Below are positions 1-8,192 of a stretch of 64,000 nt of DNA, piece by piece. Origin of the DNA: Treponema sp. UBA4873 (GTDB lineage: Bacteria > Spirochaetota > Spirochaetia > Treponematales > Treponemataceae). The stretch covers positions 311,339 through 375,338 of the forward strand of contig DHDP01000018.1 of the NCBI GenBank assembly GCA_002399405.1, read 5' to 3'. Every line of letters begins with the position of its first letter. Position 1 is the stretch's first letter. The translations under genes were made by a program, and so were the position numbers. Under the pieces are notes generated by a model. The model had not been told where the DNA came from, made no database searches, and worked only from the letters and a program-made list of their open reading frames with translations.

Positions 1-2
1 AA

Positions 3-782
3 GGAACGTATCGGCGTGTCATGAAAGCGATGCAGATTCTCAGCGGACACAAGCTGCCGTTCGGAATTTCCTGCTGTTACACGAGCCGCAATGTCGATTA
101 TGTTGCAACAAAACAGTTCTTCCAGGATATGGTGGACATGGGTGCAAAGTTTGCATGGTTCTTTACGTATATGCCTATAGGCAAAGCTGCTGTGCCGGAA
201 CTTATGTGCAGTGCGGAGCAGCGGGAAAAGATGTACCACCACGTGCATCAGATGCGCCGTGAAGTGCCTCTTTTTACGATGGACTTCTGGAACGACGGCG
301 CTGCATGCAACGGCTGCATTGCCGGCGGACGCTACTATTTTCATATCAACGGAAACGGCGACATTGAACCGTGCGTATTCGCTCATTATTCGAACTGCAA
401 CCTTAAGGATACGAAACTCATCGATGCATTCCGCAGTCCGATTTTCATGGAGTATCATAAGCGCCAGCCGTTCAGCAGCAACCTGCTCCGTCCGTGTCCC
501 GTGCTCGACAATGCTGATGTCCTGAAGGATATGGTACAGAAAGCCGGCGCGCACAGCACCGATGTCGCCGATCCGGAGCCTGCCGAAGAATACTGCAGAA
601 AGTGCGACGACAAGGCCGCCGCATGGAAACCTGTCGCCGACCGTCTCTGGACGGAAAGTGAGAAGGAGCGCGCAAGTGCAAAGGCGGACAACGACCGCAT
701 TGCCGCCGAGGAAATTGCCGCAGCAGCCGCCCGCAGAAATAAAGAGAAAGTCATCCCTGAAGTGCACTGGAATATCCGGTAG
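3..782 (+). CDS. Radical SAM protein, C-terminal part (5' end outside window)
   Basis: The reading frame is open from base 3 with no stop, so the ATG at 21 is probably internal and the gene starts upstream of the window. The visible part is about 259 residues. It has a cysteine-rich region (CNGC, then EPCVFAHYSNC about 20 residues later, then CPVLD and YCRKC) that resembles the auxiliary iron-sulfur (SPASM/twitch-like) region following a radical SAM core. The CxxxCxxC motif that binds SAM should lie in the missing part. The C-terminal 50 residues are charged and alanine-rich. It is followed 15 bases later by a short-chain dehydrogenase, so the two are probably co-transcribed. The family call rests on the cysteine pattern and general resemblance; the substrate is unknown. 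Confidence 0.7.
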   Translation, partial: GTYRRVMKAMQILSGHKLPFGISCCYTSRNVDYVATKQFFQDMVDMGAKFAWFFTYMPIGKAAVPELMCSAEQREKMYHHVHQMRREVPLFTMDFWNDGAACNGCIAGGRYYFHINGNGDIEPCVFAHYSNCNLKDTKLIDAFRSPIFMEYHKRQPFSSNLLRPCPVLDNADVLKDMVQKAGAHSTDVADPEPAEEYCRKCDDKAAAWKPVADRLWTESEKERASAKADNDRIAAEEIAAAAARRNKEKVIPEVHWNIR

Positions 783-797
783 TATCCGCGGGGTGCC

Positions 798-1664
798 ATG
801 AACACAAGAATAGCCGTGATTACCGGGGCCTCAAGCGGCCTCGGCAGCATTTATGCGAAAGTCGTCGACAAGTCGAAGAATCTTGACGAGATATGGCTTA
901 TTGCGCGCCGGGAGGACAAACTCCGGGAACTTGCAAAGACGCTTACTCATACGACGAAGGTTCTTCCGCTCGATTTAACGAAAAACGCAAGCATCGACCG
1001 TTTTAAATCTGCGCTCGCGGAACGGGCAAAGCGTTCCCCGTTTGAAGAGCTCGCGCGTGCGGGAAACGGAGCCGGAAGCGCGGCTCCGGAATCCGGCGCT
1101 GCGTCGTACAGCGCGGAAGTATCGGTATTCATAAACTGTGCGGGATTCGGTAAAATCGGGAACTATAAAACGGTCCTTCAGGAAGACAGCGACAATATGA
1201 TAGAACTCAACTGCCGTTCCGCTGTCGACCTTACGCTCGCGGTGCTGCCGTACATGAGAAAGGGCGGCCGCATCATCCAGATTGCAAGCGCGTCGGCATT
1301 CCAGCCGGTGCAGCAGCTTGCCGTATACGGAGCAACGAAGGCCTTCCTCGTAAGCTGGTCGCGCGCGCTCCGGTGGGAATTGTTTCCCCGCGGCATCCGC
1401 GTAACTGCCGTGTGTCCGTACTGGATGCGCGGCACGGAATTTATTAAAAATGCTGAAAAGAACGGCGGACGAACGTCGCATGCCGTGCGCAATTTCCTCT
1501 TCGGCGATATACCTGTTGTCGTCGTGTACGTGTCGCTGCTGGCAGTCAGCTTGAATCTTCCTGTCGTAACACCGGGAATCATGAGTCTTGCGCACCGCAT
1601 CGCGGCGAAATTCATACCGCACGAAATTATGCAGGCCGGCTGGGAAGGGTGGAGAAGAATTTAG
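798..1664 (+). CDS. Short-chain dehydrogenase/reductase (SDR family)
   Basis: An NAD(P)-dependent oxidoreductase of 288 residues. The Rossmann glycine motif TGASSGLG is at residues 9-16, the NCAGFG motif (equivalent to NNAG) at 113-118, a catalytic-type serine near 164, and the YxxxK pair at Y177 and K181. Residues about 88-103 are a Gly/Ala/Ser-rich insertion between the fold's beta strands, which makes the protein a little longer than a classical 250-residue SDR. A GGGGTG ribosome site lies just before the ATG. The upstream neighbour is a radical SAM protein, which suggests a joint pathway, but the substrate cannot be told from sequence. The 3' end faces the convergent aldo/keto reductase across 59 bases in which I see only a weak GCCGGC inverted repeat. 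Confidence 0.9.
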   Translation: MNTRIAVITGASSGLGSIYAKVVDKSKNLDEIWLIARREDKLRELAKTLTHTTKVLPLDLTKNASIDRFKSALAERAKRSPFEELARAGNGAGSAAPESGAASYSAEVSVFINCAGFGKIGNYKTVLQEDSDNMIELNCRSAVDLTLAVLPYMRKGGRIIQIASASAFQPVQQLAVYGATKAFLVSWSRALRWELFPRGIRVTAVCPYWMRGTEFIKNAEKNGGRTSHAVRNFLFGDIPVVVVYVSLLAVSLNLPVVTPGIMSLAHRIAAKFIPHEIMQAGWEGWRRI

Positions 1665-1723
1665 GGGCAGCCAGATACGGCCGGCTCATTTTCAGCGTGC
1701 TCCGCATCCGCGCCGGCAGTTTG

Positions 1724-2539
1724 TCAAAAGTTGAAGTTGTCGGGATCTTCCTTCGTTATACCTGTGTCGAGGTCGCTTATCATTTCCATTTCGTCGTCGG
1801 AGAGAGAGAAACCGAAAATATCAGCATTTTCGATAATGCGGTTCTGATTGATGGACTTCGGAATGGTGATGATGCCGTTCTGATAATCCCAGCGCAGTAT
1901 TATCTGCGCCGGACTTTCTTTGTGCTTCTTCGCTATACCCTTAATCGTGCGGCTTTCAAGCGCGACGCCCCGCCCGAGCGGACTCCATGCTTCCGCCTGA
2001 ATATGATGCGCGCTGCAGTATGCACGCAGTTCTTCTCTCGTAAGTGTCGGATTGCATTCGAACTGGTCAACGGCGGGAACAGTCTCTGAGGAAGCTGCAA
2101 GCTCTTCAAGGTGATGGGGCAGGAAATTGCTTACGCCGATTGCGCGGACTTTTCCCGAGGCAAGAAAATCCTCCATATATTTCCACGTGTCGCAGAATTT
2201 TTCCGCCACCGGCCAGTGGATAAGGTACAGGTCTATGTAGTCGAGCTTGAGCTTGTTAAGGCTTTCGAGGAACGCATCCTCCTGCCTGTCGTCGCGCTGG
2301 TCGCTGTTCCACATCTTCGTGGTTACGAAAATCTCTTCCCGCGGAATTCCGCTTTCGCGTACAGCTTTGCCGACCTGTATTTCGTTGTCGTAATACGCCG
2401 CCGTATCGATAAGCCTGTAGCCCGCTTCGAGCGCCCATTTTACAGCCTGCACTGTATCGTCGCCCGATTTGTATACGCCGAGCCCGAATTTCGGCATTTT
2501 CACTCCGTTGTTAAGTGTGAACGTCTCTTCAAGTCCCAT
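1724..2539 (-). CDS. Aldo/keto reductase (2,5-diketogluconate reductase-like)
   Basis: A soluble NADPH-dependent carbonyl reductase of 271 residues with the full catalytic tetrad: D45 and Y50 in DTAAYYDN, K75 in TTKMWN, and H108 in LYLIHWP. The N-terminal strand motif (LNNGVKMPKFGLGVY) and the C-terminal SINQNRI segment, where cofactor binds, match the AKR5 group, whose members reduce 2,5-diketogluconate, methylglyoxal and similar substrates. The ATG at 2539 has a GGAGG-type site upstream. It is a single-gene unit on the minus strand, divergent from the purine operon. The exact physiological substrate is not predictable. Confidence 0.92.
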   Translation of the reverse strand: MGLEETFTLNNGVKMPKFGLGVYKSGDDTVQAVKWALEAGYRLIDTAAYYDNEIQVGKAVRESGIPREEIFVTTKMWNSDQRDDRQEDAFLESLNKLKLDYIDLYLIHWPVAEKFCDTWKYMEDFLASGKVRAIGVSNFLPHHLEELAASSETVPAVDQFECNPTLTREELRAYCSAHHIQAEAWSPLGRGVALESRTIKGIAKKHKESPAQIILRWDYQNGIITIPKSINQNRIIENADIFGFSLSDDEMEMISDLDTGITKEDPDNFNF

Positions 2540-2650
2540 AGCCGCCTCCTGTAAAAATCAAGCGGAGCCTGTGCGCCGGGAACGGCGCATTTCTCTTGTG
2601 CATATTTTATTCTATCATAGTTTTTATGAAATTTGGGAAAAAAGGGGTTG

Positions 2651-2679
2651 TTGATTGAGTATGCCGTTTATGGTATAGT
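2651..2679 (+). promoter_or_regulatory. Promoter of the pur operon
   Basis: TTGATT at 2651-2656 and TATAGT at 2674-2679 are separated by exactly 17 bases, and TGG just before the -10 gives an extended -10. Transcription would begin near 2686, leaving a 160-base leader ahead of purE that holds the candidate riboswitch. The 307-base gap between the aldo/keto reductase and purE is explained by this promoter plus that leader. No gene is visible in it. Confidence 0.65.
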
Positions 2680-2720
2680 TCTCTATCGACGGCTTGTATA
2701 TATTTCGTGTGTGCTGCGGT

Positions 2721-2780
2721 ACATATACTGCGGCCGGGACGGAGCGTTTCTACCTGATAACCCTTACTATCAGACTATAA
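2721..2780 (+). promoter_or_regulatory. Candidate purine (guanine-type) riboswitch aptamer upstream of purE
   Basis: The invariant J2/3 segment GTTTCTACC is at 2746-2754. It is followed by a perfect P3 hairpin (TGATA 2755-2759, loop ACCCTTAC, TATCA 2768-2772) and then the J3/1 segment GACTATA at 2773-2779. The base matching position 74 of the xpt aptamer is C, which in this family indicates guanine or hypoxanthine rather than adenine. CATATA at 2722-2727 matches the P1/J1-2 side. P2 is imperfect (CTGCG/CGGAG with a G-G mismatch) and its loop GCCGGGA differs from the usual GATATGG, but GGG there could kiss CCC in L3. P1 is also weak. A further hairpin CACTAT/ATAGTG (2791-2796, 2810-2815) precedes the GGAGG site. 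There is no U-tract, so control of translation seems likelier than termination. Confidence 0.72.
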
Positions 2781-2846
2781 GCTGAATATTCACTATTTAA
2801 CGAAGTTTTATAGTGCGGGCCGCCGACTGCCGGGAGGTTCCATAGT

Positions 2847-3344
2847 ATGAAAGTTGCTGTTTTCTTCGGCTCAAAATCAGATACAGAAAAAATGACGAAA
2901 GCCGCAGAGGTGCTCAGGGATTTCGGCGTCGATTACGAAGCGTACGTTCTTTCGGCGCACCGCGCGGGCGATCTGCTCCGCCGGACTGTCGAAAAAGTCG
3001 AAAATGACGGATGCGAAGTCATCATTGCCGGCGCGGGACTTGCCGCCGCCCTTCCGGGAGTCATCGCGGGCGAAACGACGCTTCCCGTCATCGGCGTTCC
3101 CCTGGAGAGCGTTTCGGCAGGTTCGAACGGGCTCGGCGGGATGGATGCGCTTTTATCCATCGTACAGATGCCGCCGCAGATTCCCGTAGCTGCTGTAGGC
3201 ATCGGAAACGCAAAAAATGCGGCGTACCTTGCGGTGGAAATTCTTGCCGTCAAATATCCGGAGCTCCGTTCGAAGCTCGTTGATTTCCGTAAAAAACTTG
3301 CAGATGACGCCGCTTCAAACGGCGGCACCGGCGTAGAGCTGTAG
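2847..3344 (+). CDS. purE: 5-(carboxyamino)imidazole ribonucleotide mutase PurE
   Basis: PurE makes CAIR in de novo purine synthesis and acts as a cytosolic octamer. The 165-residue length is normal. GSKSD (8-12) and SAHR (36-39) bind the ribonucleotide phosphate and substrate, and LLSIVQMP is the class I signature. The downstream core (LPVIGVPLES, GIGNAKNAA) also fits class I rather than the animal-like class II. Class I normally needs PurK to make N5-CAIR, but no purK is adjacent, as in several clostridial pur clusters. It is the first gene of the operon, with GGGAGG ten bases before ATG, and purC follows after 14 bases. It is expected to be controlled by the purine riboswitch in its leader. 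Confidence 0.95.
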   Translation: MKVAVFFGSKSDTEKMTKAAEVLRDFGVDYEAYVLSAHRAGDLLRRTVEKVENDGCEVIIAGAGLAAALPGVIAGETTLPVIGVPLESVSAGSNGLGGMDALLSIVQMPPQIPVAAVGIGNAKNAAYLAVEILAVKYPELRSKLVDFRKKLADDAASNGGTGVEL

Positions 3345-3358
3345 GTCAGGAGTTTTAC

Positions 3359-4204
3359 ATGAAGAAAATTATCAGCGGCAAAGTCCGCGAAGTGTACGAT
3401 CTCGAAAACGGCACGATGGTCATTGTAACGACAGACCGTATTTCCGCATTCGACGTGATCCTTCCGACGATGATTACCGATAAGGGAAAAGTGCTCAATG
3501 CACTTTCGGATTTCTGGTTCGACTTTACGAAGGACATCGTCAAAAATCACATGATTTCTTCCGACCTCAACGATATGCCCGCCGAATTCCAGAAACCGGA
3601 ATACGAGGGCCGCACGATTCTTGTTAAAAAGCTCAAGATGATTCCGTACGAATTCATCGTCCGCGGCTATATGTTCGGCTCGATGTACGACGTTGCGAAA
3701 AAGGGCGAACCGTTCTGCGGCTATACGTTTACAAAAGAGTATCAGGAAGCCGAAAAACTCGACAAACCGATTCTTACGCCGTCCACGAAGGCGACGGAAG
3801 GTCACGATATTTACATTACGGTCGACCAGATGAAAAAAGACGTCGGTGAAAAACTCGGGAACCGGATTGAAAAGGTTTCGCTTGAAATCTATAAAAAAGC
3901 GTACGATCACGCGTACAAAAACGGCATCATCATTGCGGATACGAAATTTGAATTCGGTCTCGATGAAAACGGGGAACTTGTCCTCGGCGATGAAGTTCTT
4001 ACGCCCGATTCGAGCCGCTTCTGGAATCTCGCTGAATACAAAGTCGGTATTTCTCCGAAAAGCTACGACAAGCAGTTCCTGCGCGACTGGCTCAAGGCGA
4101 ATCATCTGAACGGCGATCCCTCGATCAAAAGTGTTCCGGCCGATGTGGTTGCGACGACTTCAAAAATCTATCACGAATGTCAGATGAAAATCTGCGGAAA
4201 ATAA
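3359..4204 (+). CDS. purC: SAICAR synthetase PurC
   Basis: PurC condenses CAIR with aspartate using ATP. It has 281 residues, longer than the roughly 240-residue PurC of E. coli and nearer the length of the stand-alone long forms. Recognisable segments are GKVREVYD at 8-15, TDRISAFD near 25-32, the EFIVRGY loop, and the acidic metal/nucleotide segment ADTKFEFG. An AGGAG ribosome site is placed correctly before the ATG. It is the second gene of the pur operon, with 46 bases to purF. Confidence 0.96.
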   Translation: MKKIISGKVREVYDLENGTMVIVTTDRISAFDVILPTMITDKGKVLNALSDFWFDFTKDIVKNHMISSDLNDMPAEFQKPEYEGRTILVKKLKMIPYEFIVRGYMFGSMYDVAKKGEPFCGYTFTKEYQEAEKLDKPILTPSTKATEGHDIYITVDQMKKDVGEKLGNRIEKVSLEIYKKAYDHAYKNGIIIADTKFEFGLDENGELVLGDEVLTPDSSRFWNLAEYKVGISPKSYDKQFLRDWLKANHLNGDPSIKSVPADVVATTSKIYHECQMKICGK

Positions 4205-4250
4205 GCTGAATCTGCGCCGGTGCTGCAGAACAGCGGGGTGGTGCACGATT

Positions 4251-5735
4251 ATGACTGGTATGAATAAGTGCGGTATGGACGACAATATTTTTGTAAATGA
4301 AGAAGACAAGCTTCACGACGAGTGCGGCGTGATCGGTGTGTATCTGAACAGTAAAACTGTTGAAGACGGAACTGCGCAGAACGCGCCCATGAACGCCGCG
4401 ACGCTGGCGTATTACGGTCTGTATTCGCTGCAGCACCGCGGACAGGAAAGCGCGGGTATTGCCGTCACGGACGGATCGGAACTGAAGGTGCACAAGCAGC
4501 TGGGGCTCGTCGCCGACGTATTCAAAAAAGACGACCTGCTTTCTCTTGTCGGGCACGTCGCGGTCGGGCACGTGCGCTACGCGACGGCAGGCGGCTGCAC
4601 TATCGAAAACGCGCAGCCGATGGTGATGAGTTTCAAGCTCGGCTCCGTCGCCGTCGCCCACAACGGTCAGCTCGTGAATTACGAGCAGCTCCGCGAGATG
4701 CTTGAGGAGACGGGCTCGACGTTCAATTCGACGAGCGACACTGAAGTCATCGTAAAACTCATCGCAAAAAGCTATAAAAAAGGTCTCGAGCGCGCGCTCA
4801 CCGATACGATTCAGATGATAAAGGGATCGTTCGCGCTGTGCGTTATGACGGACAACTGTCTCATAGGCGCGCGCGACCCGAACGGAATCCGCCCGCTGTG
4901 CCTCGGAAAAATCGACGGAGGATGGGTTCTTGCAAGCGAAAGCTGCGCGATCGACGCGATGAACGGCGAATTCATCCGCGACATTCACCCCGGCGAAATC
5001 GTCATTATTAACGACGACGGCGTACTTTCGTTCGAGTTCGGCGAGAAGACGTCCAAGCGCGCGTGCATTTTCGAGTACGTGTATTTTGCACGCCCCGACT
5101 CGATCGTCGATCAGATTGCGGTGCAGGAAGCGCGCCTGCGCCTGGGTGCGATGCTTGCGAAGGAAAGCCCCGTTCCCGCGGACGTTGTCATCGGCGTACC
5201 CGACAGCGGACTCGGCGCTGCAATGGGATATTCCCGGGCGTCGGGCGTCCCGTACGCGACGGGAATTGTTAAAAACAAATACATCGGACGCACGTTCATC
5301 GCGCCGACTCAGAAAGAGCGCGAGAACATGGTGTTCGTAAAGCTCAACGCGGTGAAGAGCGAGATAAACGGAAAACGCGTGATCGTCATCGACGATTCGA
5401 TTGTGCGCGGTACGACGAGCCGCCGCCTCATACAGATTCTGAGAAGGGCGGGGGCGAAGGAAGTTCACTTCCGCGTTTCGAGTCCGCCGGTAAAGTATCC
5501 GTGCTATTTCGGCATAGATACGCCGAGCCGGGCGGAGCTTATTTCATCGGCGCACGATGTTGTGGAAACATGTAAGGAAATCGGAGCTGATTCGCTCGCC
5601 TTTCTGAGCGCCGACGGTATGCTTGAAGCGCTGCGTTCCTGCAATCCTGAGCAGTACGGGTACTGCAAGGGATGCTTTACGGGGGAATATCCGGTAGCCG
5701 TTCCCGGCGAATTGAACGGGAAACATTGCGAGTAA
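4251..5735 (+). CDS. purF: Amidophosphoribosyltransferase PurF
   Basis: PurF is the committed step of purine synthesis, moving amide nitrogen from glutamine onto PRPP. In 494 residues it has an N-terminal Ntn glutaminase whose nucleophile is C25 (ECGVIGVY), so a propeptide of 24 residues should be removed. SLQHRGQESAG follows, and then the PRPP loop VIVIDDSIVRGTT. Cysteines in RACIFEYVYF, YPCYFGID and YCKGCF match the four ligands of the structural 4Fe-4S cluster in Bacillus-type PurF, so maturation is probably oxygen sensitive. The start is not certain: ATGs at 4251, 4260 and 4275 are in frame, and 4251 has the best purine-rich upstream stretch. Confidence 0.96.
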   Translation: MTGMNKCGMDDNIFVNEEDKLHDECGVIGVYLNSKTVEDGTAQNAPMNAATLAYYGLYSLQHRGQESAGIAVTDGSELKVHKQLGLVADVFKKDDLLSLVGHVAVGHVRYATAGGCTIENAQPMVMSFKLGSVAVAHNGQLVNYEQLREMLEETGSTFNSTSDTEVIVKLIAKSYKKGLERALTDTIQMIKGSFALCVMTDNCLIGARDPNGIRPLCLGKIDGGWVLASESCAIDAMNGEFIRDIHPGEIVIINDDGVLSFEFGEKTSKRACIFEYVYFARPDSIVDQIAVQEARLRLGAMLAKESPVPADVVIGVPDSGLGAAMGYSRASGVPYATGIVKNKYIGRTFIAPTQKERENMVFVKLNAVKSEINGKRVIVIDDSIVRGTTSRRLIQILRRAGAKEVHFRVSSPPVKYPCYFGIDTPSRAELISSAHDVVETCKEIGADSLAFLSADGMLEALRSCNPEQYGYCKGCFTGEYPVAVPGELNGKHCE

Positions 5736-5762
5736 AGAAAAATACGTTTGCAGGAGAATACC

Positions 5763-6878
5763 ATGGCGAAGATTGTTGATTATAAGGAAAGCGGTGTCGA
5801 TGTTGAAGAAGGATACAAGGCAATCGATAAGTATAAAGTGCAGGCCGCGCGCACTGCCGTTCCGGGGCTGCTGACCGATTTGGGAAGTTTTAACGGTATG
5901 TTCGCCGTCCCGAAGGGAATCAGAAATCCTGTCATGGTGAGCGGCACCGACGGTGTCGGCACGAAGCTCGACATTGCCTTCAAAATGAAAAAATACGACA
6001 CGGTCGGCATCGACTGCGTCGCCATGAGCGTGAACGACATACTCTGCTGCGGCGTTCAGACTCATTTTTTTCTCGACTACCTCGCGTGCGGTACGCTTGA
6101 TGCGAACATTGCGGGCGAACTCGTAAAGGGCGTCGCGGAGGGATGCGTCGACGCCGGCTGCGCGCTCCTCGGCGGTGAAACGGCGGAGATGCCGGGATTC
6201 TATGATGCCGGCAAATACGATCTTGCGGGATTCGGCGTCGGCGTCGGCGAAAAGGGCGATATGATAACGGGGAAAAATATTAAGGCGGGGGACGTGCTCA
6301 TCGGCCTTTCTTCGACCGGCGTTCATTCGAACGGATATTCTCTCGTCCGTAAGCTCGTAACTGATTTCAACGAACCGTTCCTTATCGGCGGAAAAGAAAC
6401 AGGCAGAACAATCGGAGACGTCCTCCTGACGCCGACGCGCATATACGTAAAGCCCGTCATGGACGTGCTTAAAAAATACCGGAGCTCCGTTCACGGTATG
6501 GTGCACATCACCGGCGGCGGATTCTACGAAAACATCCCGCGCATGTATCCGAAAGCAAAGGAAGGCAGAAAACAGCTCGTTTCCGTCATTAAACGCTCGA
6601 GCTGGGACATTCCGCCTGTTTTCGGCGAGCTGATTAAGCGCGGCGCCGATATTAATAATGTATACAGCACGTTCAACATGGGAATAGGCTTCATCCTTGC
6701 CGTAAAATCTTCCGATGCCGATGCGGTTACCGAATTGTTCAACAGACACGCATCGAAATTCAGCAAGCCCGGAATCCCGGACATGAAGGCGTATCAGATC
6801 GGCCGCGTTGCCTATTCCGACAGGCAGATAAGCGGCGAGTTGAAGGGCAGCAAAGATATGACTTTATTCGAAGACTAG
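5763..6878 (+). CDS. purM: AIR synthetase PurM (phosphoribosylformylglycinamidine cyclo-ligase)
   Basis: PurM closes the imidazole ring of AIR using ATP. I chose the ATG at 5763 (371 residues, starting MAKIVDYKESGVD) because AGGAG sits six bases before it; an in-frame TTG at 5748 lies on top of that ribosome site. Family landmarks are DYKESGVDVEEG, the GTDGVGTKLDIA loop, GGETAEMPGFY, and HITGGGFYENIPR. The length is at the upper end for PurM. It lies in the pur operon 27 bases after purF and 10 before purN. Confidence 0.96.
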   Translation: MAKIVDYKESGVDVEEGYKAIDKYKVQAARTAVPGLLTDLGSFNGMFAVPKGIRNPVMVSGTDGVGTKLDIAFKMKKYDTVGIDCVAMSVNDILCCGVQTHFFLDYLACGTLDANIAGELVKGVAEGCVDAGCALLGGETAEMPGFYDAGKYDLAGFGVGVGEKGDMITGKNIKAGDVLIGLSSTGVHSNGYSLVRKLVTDFNEPFLIGGKETGRTIGDVLLTPTRIYVKPVMDVLKKYRSSVHGMVHITGGGFYENIPRMYPKAKEGRKQLVSVIKRSSWDIPPVFGELIKRGADINNVYSTFNMGIGFILAVKSSDADAVTELFNRHASKFSKPGIPDMKAYQIGRVAYSDRQISGELKGSKDMTLFED

Positions 6879-6888
6879 GTCGCGCATT

Positions 6889-7515
6889 GTGAATATTGCA
6901 GTGCTTGTTTCCGGCGGCGGAACGAACCTTCAGGCTCTTATCGATTATGAAAAATCCCGGCGGGATTGTCCGTATCACATTGTCGTCGTCATGAGCGACA
7001 GAAAGGATGCTTACGCAATCGAACGCGCAAAGCGTGCTGGTATTCCTGTTGAAAATGTAAGCGTATCCGCTGTTCTCGGCAGCAAAGGTGCGGAGACTGC
7101 GGGCCGCGATGAAAAGCGTATTGCCGTTTCGGACCGCGTGCTTACAGACTGCGGAAAATACGGCGTCGACGCAATCGTTCTCGCGGGCTGGCTTACAGTG
7201 CTCGCAGGCGAAATAATCGCGGCGTATTCGAACAGAATTGTTAATCTTCATCCGGCTCTTCTGCCGAAGTTCGGCGGGGTAGGCATGTGGGGGCATCACG
7301 TGCATGAAGCGGTGCTCGCGGCGCACGAAAAGGAAAGCGGGTGCACCGTGCATCTCGTCGACGCAGGGTGCGATACCGGCAGAATCCTTGTGCAGAAAAA
7401 AGTGCCCGTCGTGAGCGGCGATACTCCCGACACCCTGTACGCGCGCATTGCGCCGTACGAGCATGAAGCGCTTGTGGAAGGCGTGTGCATGCTCGCCGGC
7501 ATGCTTAAAAAATAA
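6889..7515 (+). CDS. purN: Phosphoribosylglycinamide formyltransferase PurN
   Basis: PurN adds a formyl group from 10-formyl-THF to GAR. The start is GTG at 6889, set by the N-terminal strand and SGGGTNLQAL loop (residues 8-17). Catalytic residues equivalent to E. coli N106, H108 and D144 appear as N119 and H121 (VNLHPALLP) and D158 (HLVDAGCDTG). It has 208 residues. It is the last gene of the pur operon here: purH and purD, which often follow in clostridial clusters, are absent, and the next gene is convergent. No terminator hairpin is obvious in the 41 bases after the stop. Confidence 0.95.
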   Translation: MNIAVLVSGGGTNLQALIDYEKSRRDCPYHIVVVMSDRKDAYAIERAKRAGIPVENVSVSAVLGSKGAETAGRDEKRIAVSDRVLTDCGKYGVDAIVLAGWLTVLAGEIIAAYSNRIVNLHPALLPKFGGVGMWGHHVHEAVLAAHEKESGCTVHLVDAGCDTGRILVQKKVPVVSGDTPDTLYARIAPYEHEALVEGVCMLAGMLKK

Positions 7516-7556
7516 TCAGAAACGTTTGCGGAAGTCGGACGGGGTTTGCAGAAGAT

Positions 7557-8192
7557 TCAGAATCCCAAATTTTCACCGATGAGAACGATTTTTATTCTTC
7601 CCGCCGGTTTGCACAGACGCGTGCGGACGATGTACGTGCAGATGCTGTCGACGCTTTTGCAGTCGGCGCAGGCGCCGGTAAGCTTGCACGGAGTCTGAAT
7701 GTCGAAGCGCTGCGCGTTTACCGGTGCGGCATAATTGCGTGCACGCGAGAGGGCCGCGGGCATATCCTTTACGATTTTGTTCATGCCGCATGCGATGATG
7801 ACGCTCTTCGGTCCGAATGTCACTGCGGCTGCGCGGTTGCCGTTCCCGTCGACGTTTACAAGTTCTCCGTCTTCCGTAATCGCGTTCGTCCCGGTGAGGT
7901 AAGTGTCGCACAGAAGCGCCCTGCGCATCAGCTCGAACCGTTCTTCTTTGTTCTGCGCGCTGTCCCTGTCGATTACCTTCCAGCCTCCCATTTTCACGCT
8001 CTGAATAGTTCCGATTGCTTCCATCGTCGCGGATCCTCCCCACGATACGACATCAGTCTTCGGAATGAGTGAAATAATCTGCTGGGCCGCCGCCTGTTTT
8101 GTCGAGCAGTAGTATGCGTCGAAGTGACGCGCTTTGAGCGCTTTTACAAGCAGCTCTCCGAGCTTATCGTTTCTTTGTTGTTCCGGTGCCAT
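7557..8192 (-). CDS. LUD-domain protein (LutC/YkgG family)
   Basis: A 211-residue protein of the LUD (DUF162) family, whose members take part in lactate oxidation with LutA and LutB. Those partners are not in the window, so a role in lactate use is only a possibility. Motifs are VSWGGSATMEAIG near residues 49-61, TGTNAITEDGELVNVDGNGNR, and a C-terminal cysteine group PCKLTGACADCKSVDSIC that could bind an iron-sulfur cluster. A strong AAGGAG site precedes the ATG. That start lies inside the end of the upstream glycosyltransferase gene (29-base overlap), so it is the distal gene of the envelope operon and probably translationally coupled. Confidence 0.85.
   Translation of the reverse strand: MAPEQQRNDKLGELLVKALKARHFDAYYCSTKQAAAQQIISLIPKTDVVSWGGSATMEAIGTIQSVKMGGWKVIDRDSAQNKEERFELMRRALLCDTYLTGTNAITEDGELVNVDGNGNRAAAVTFGPKSVIIACGMNKIVKDMPAALSRARNYAAPVNAQRFDIQTPCKLTGACADCKSVDSICTYIVRTRLCKPAGRIKIVLIGENLGF

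Noticed and set aside
2847..3344. Class II PurE (direct AIR carboxylase), as known from Treponema denticola
   Set aside because: Class I signatures (SAHR, LLSIVQMP) are present and the class II SAHK/AGRSN pattern is not.
2933..4105. Long antisense frame (390 codons) across purE and purC
   Set aside because: It mirrors two certain genes. Long antisense frames (also 4125-5468, 5544-6749, 16288-17730, 43612-44535 and 59812-61014) are expected from the codon bias here and show no recognisable domain or ribosome site.
8164..8192. Frameshift between the glycosyltransferase and LUD genes
   Set aside because: The 29-base overlap has a strong AAGGAG site for the LUD start and both proteins are complete, so it is a normal overlap.
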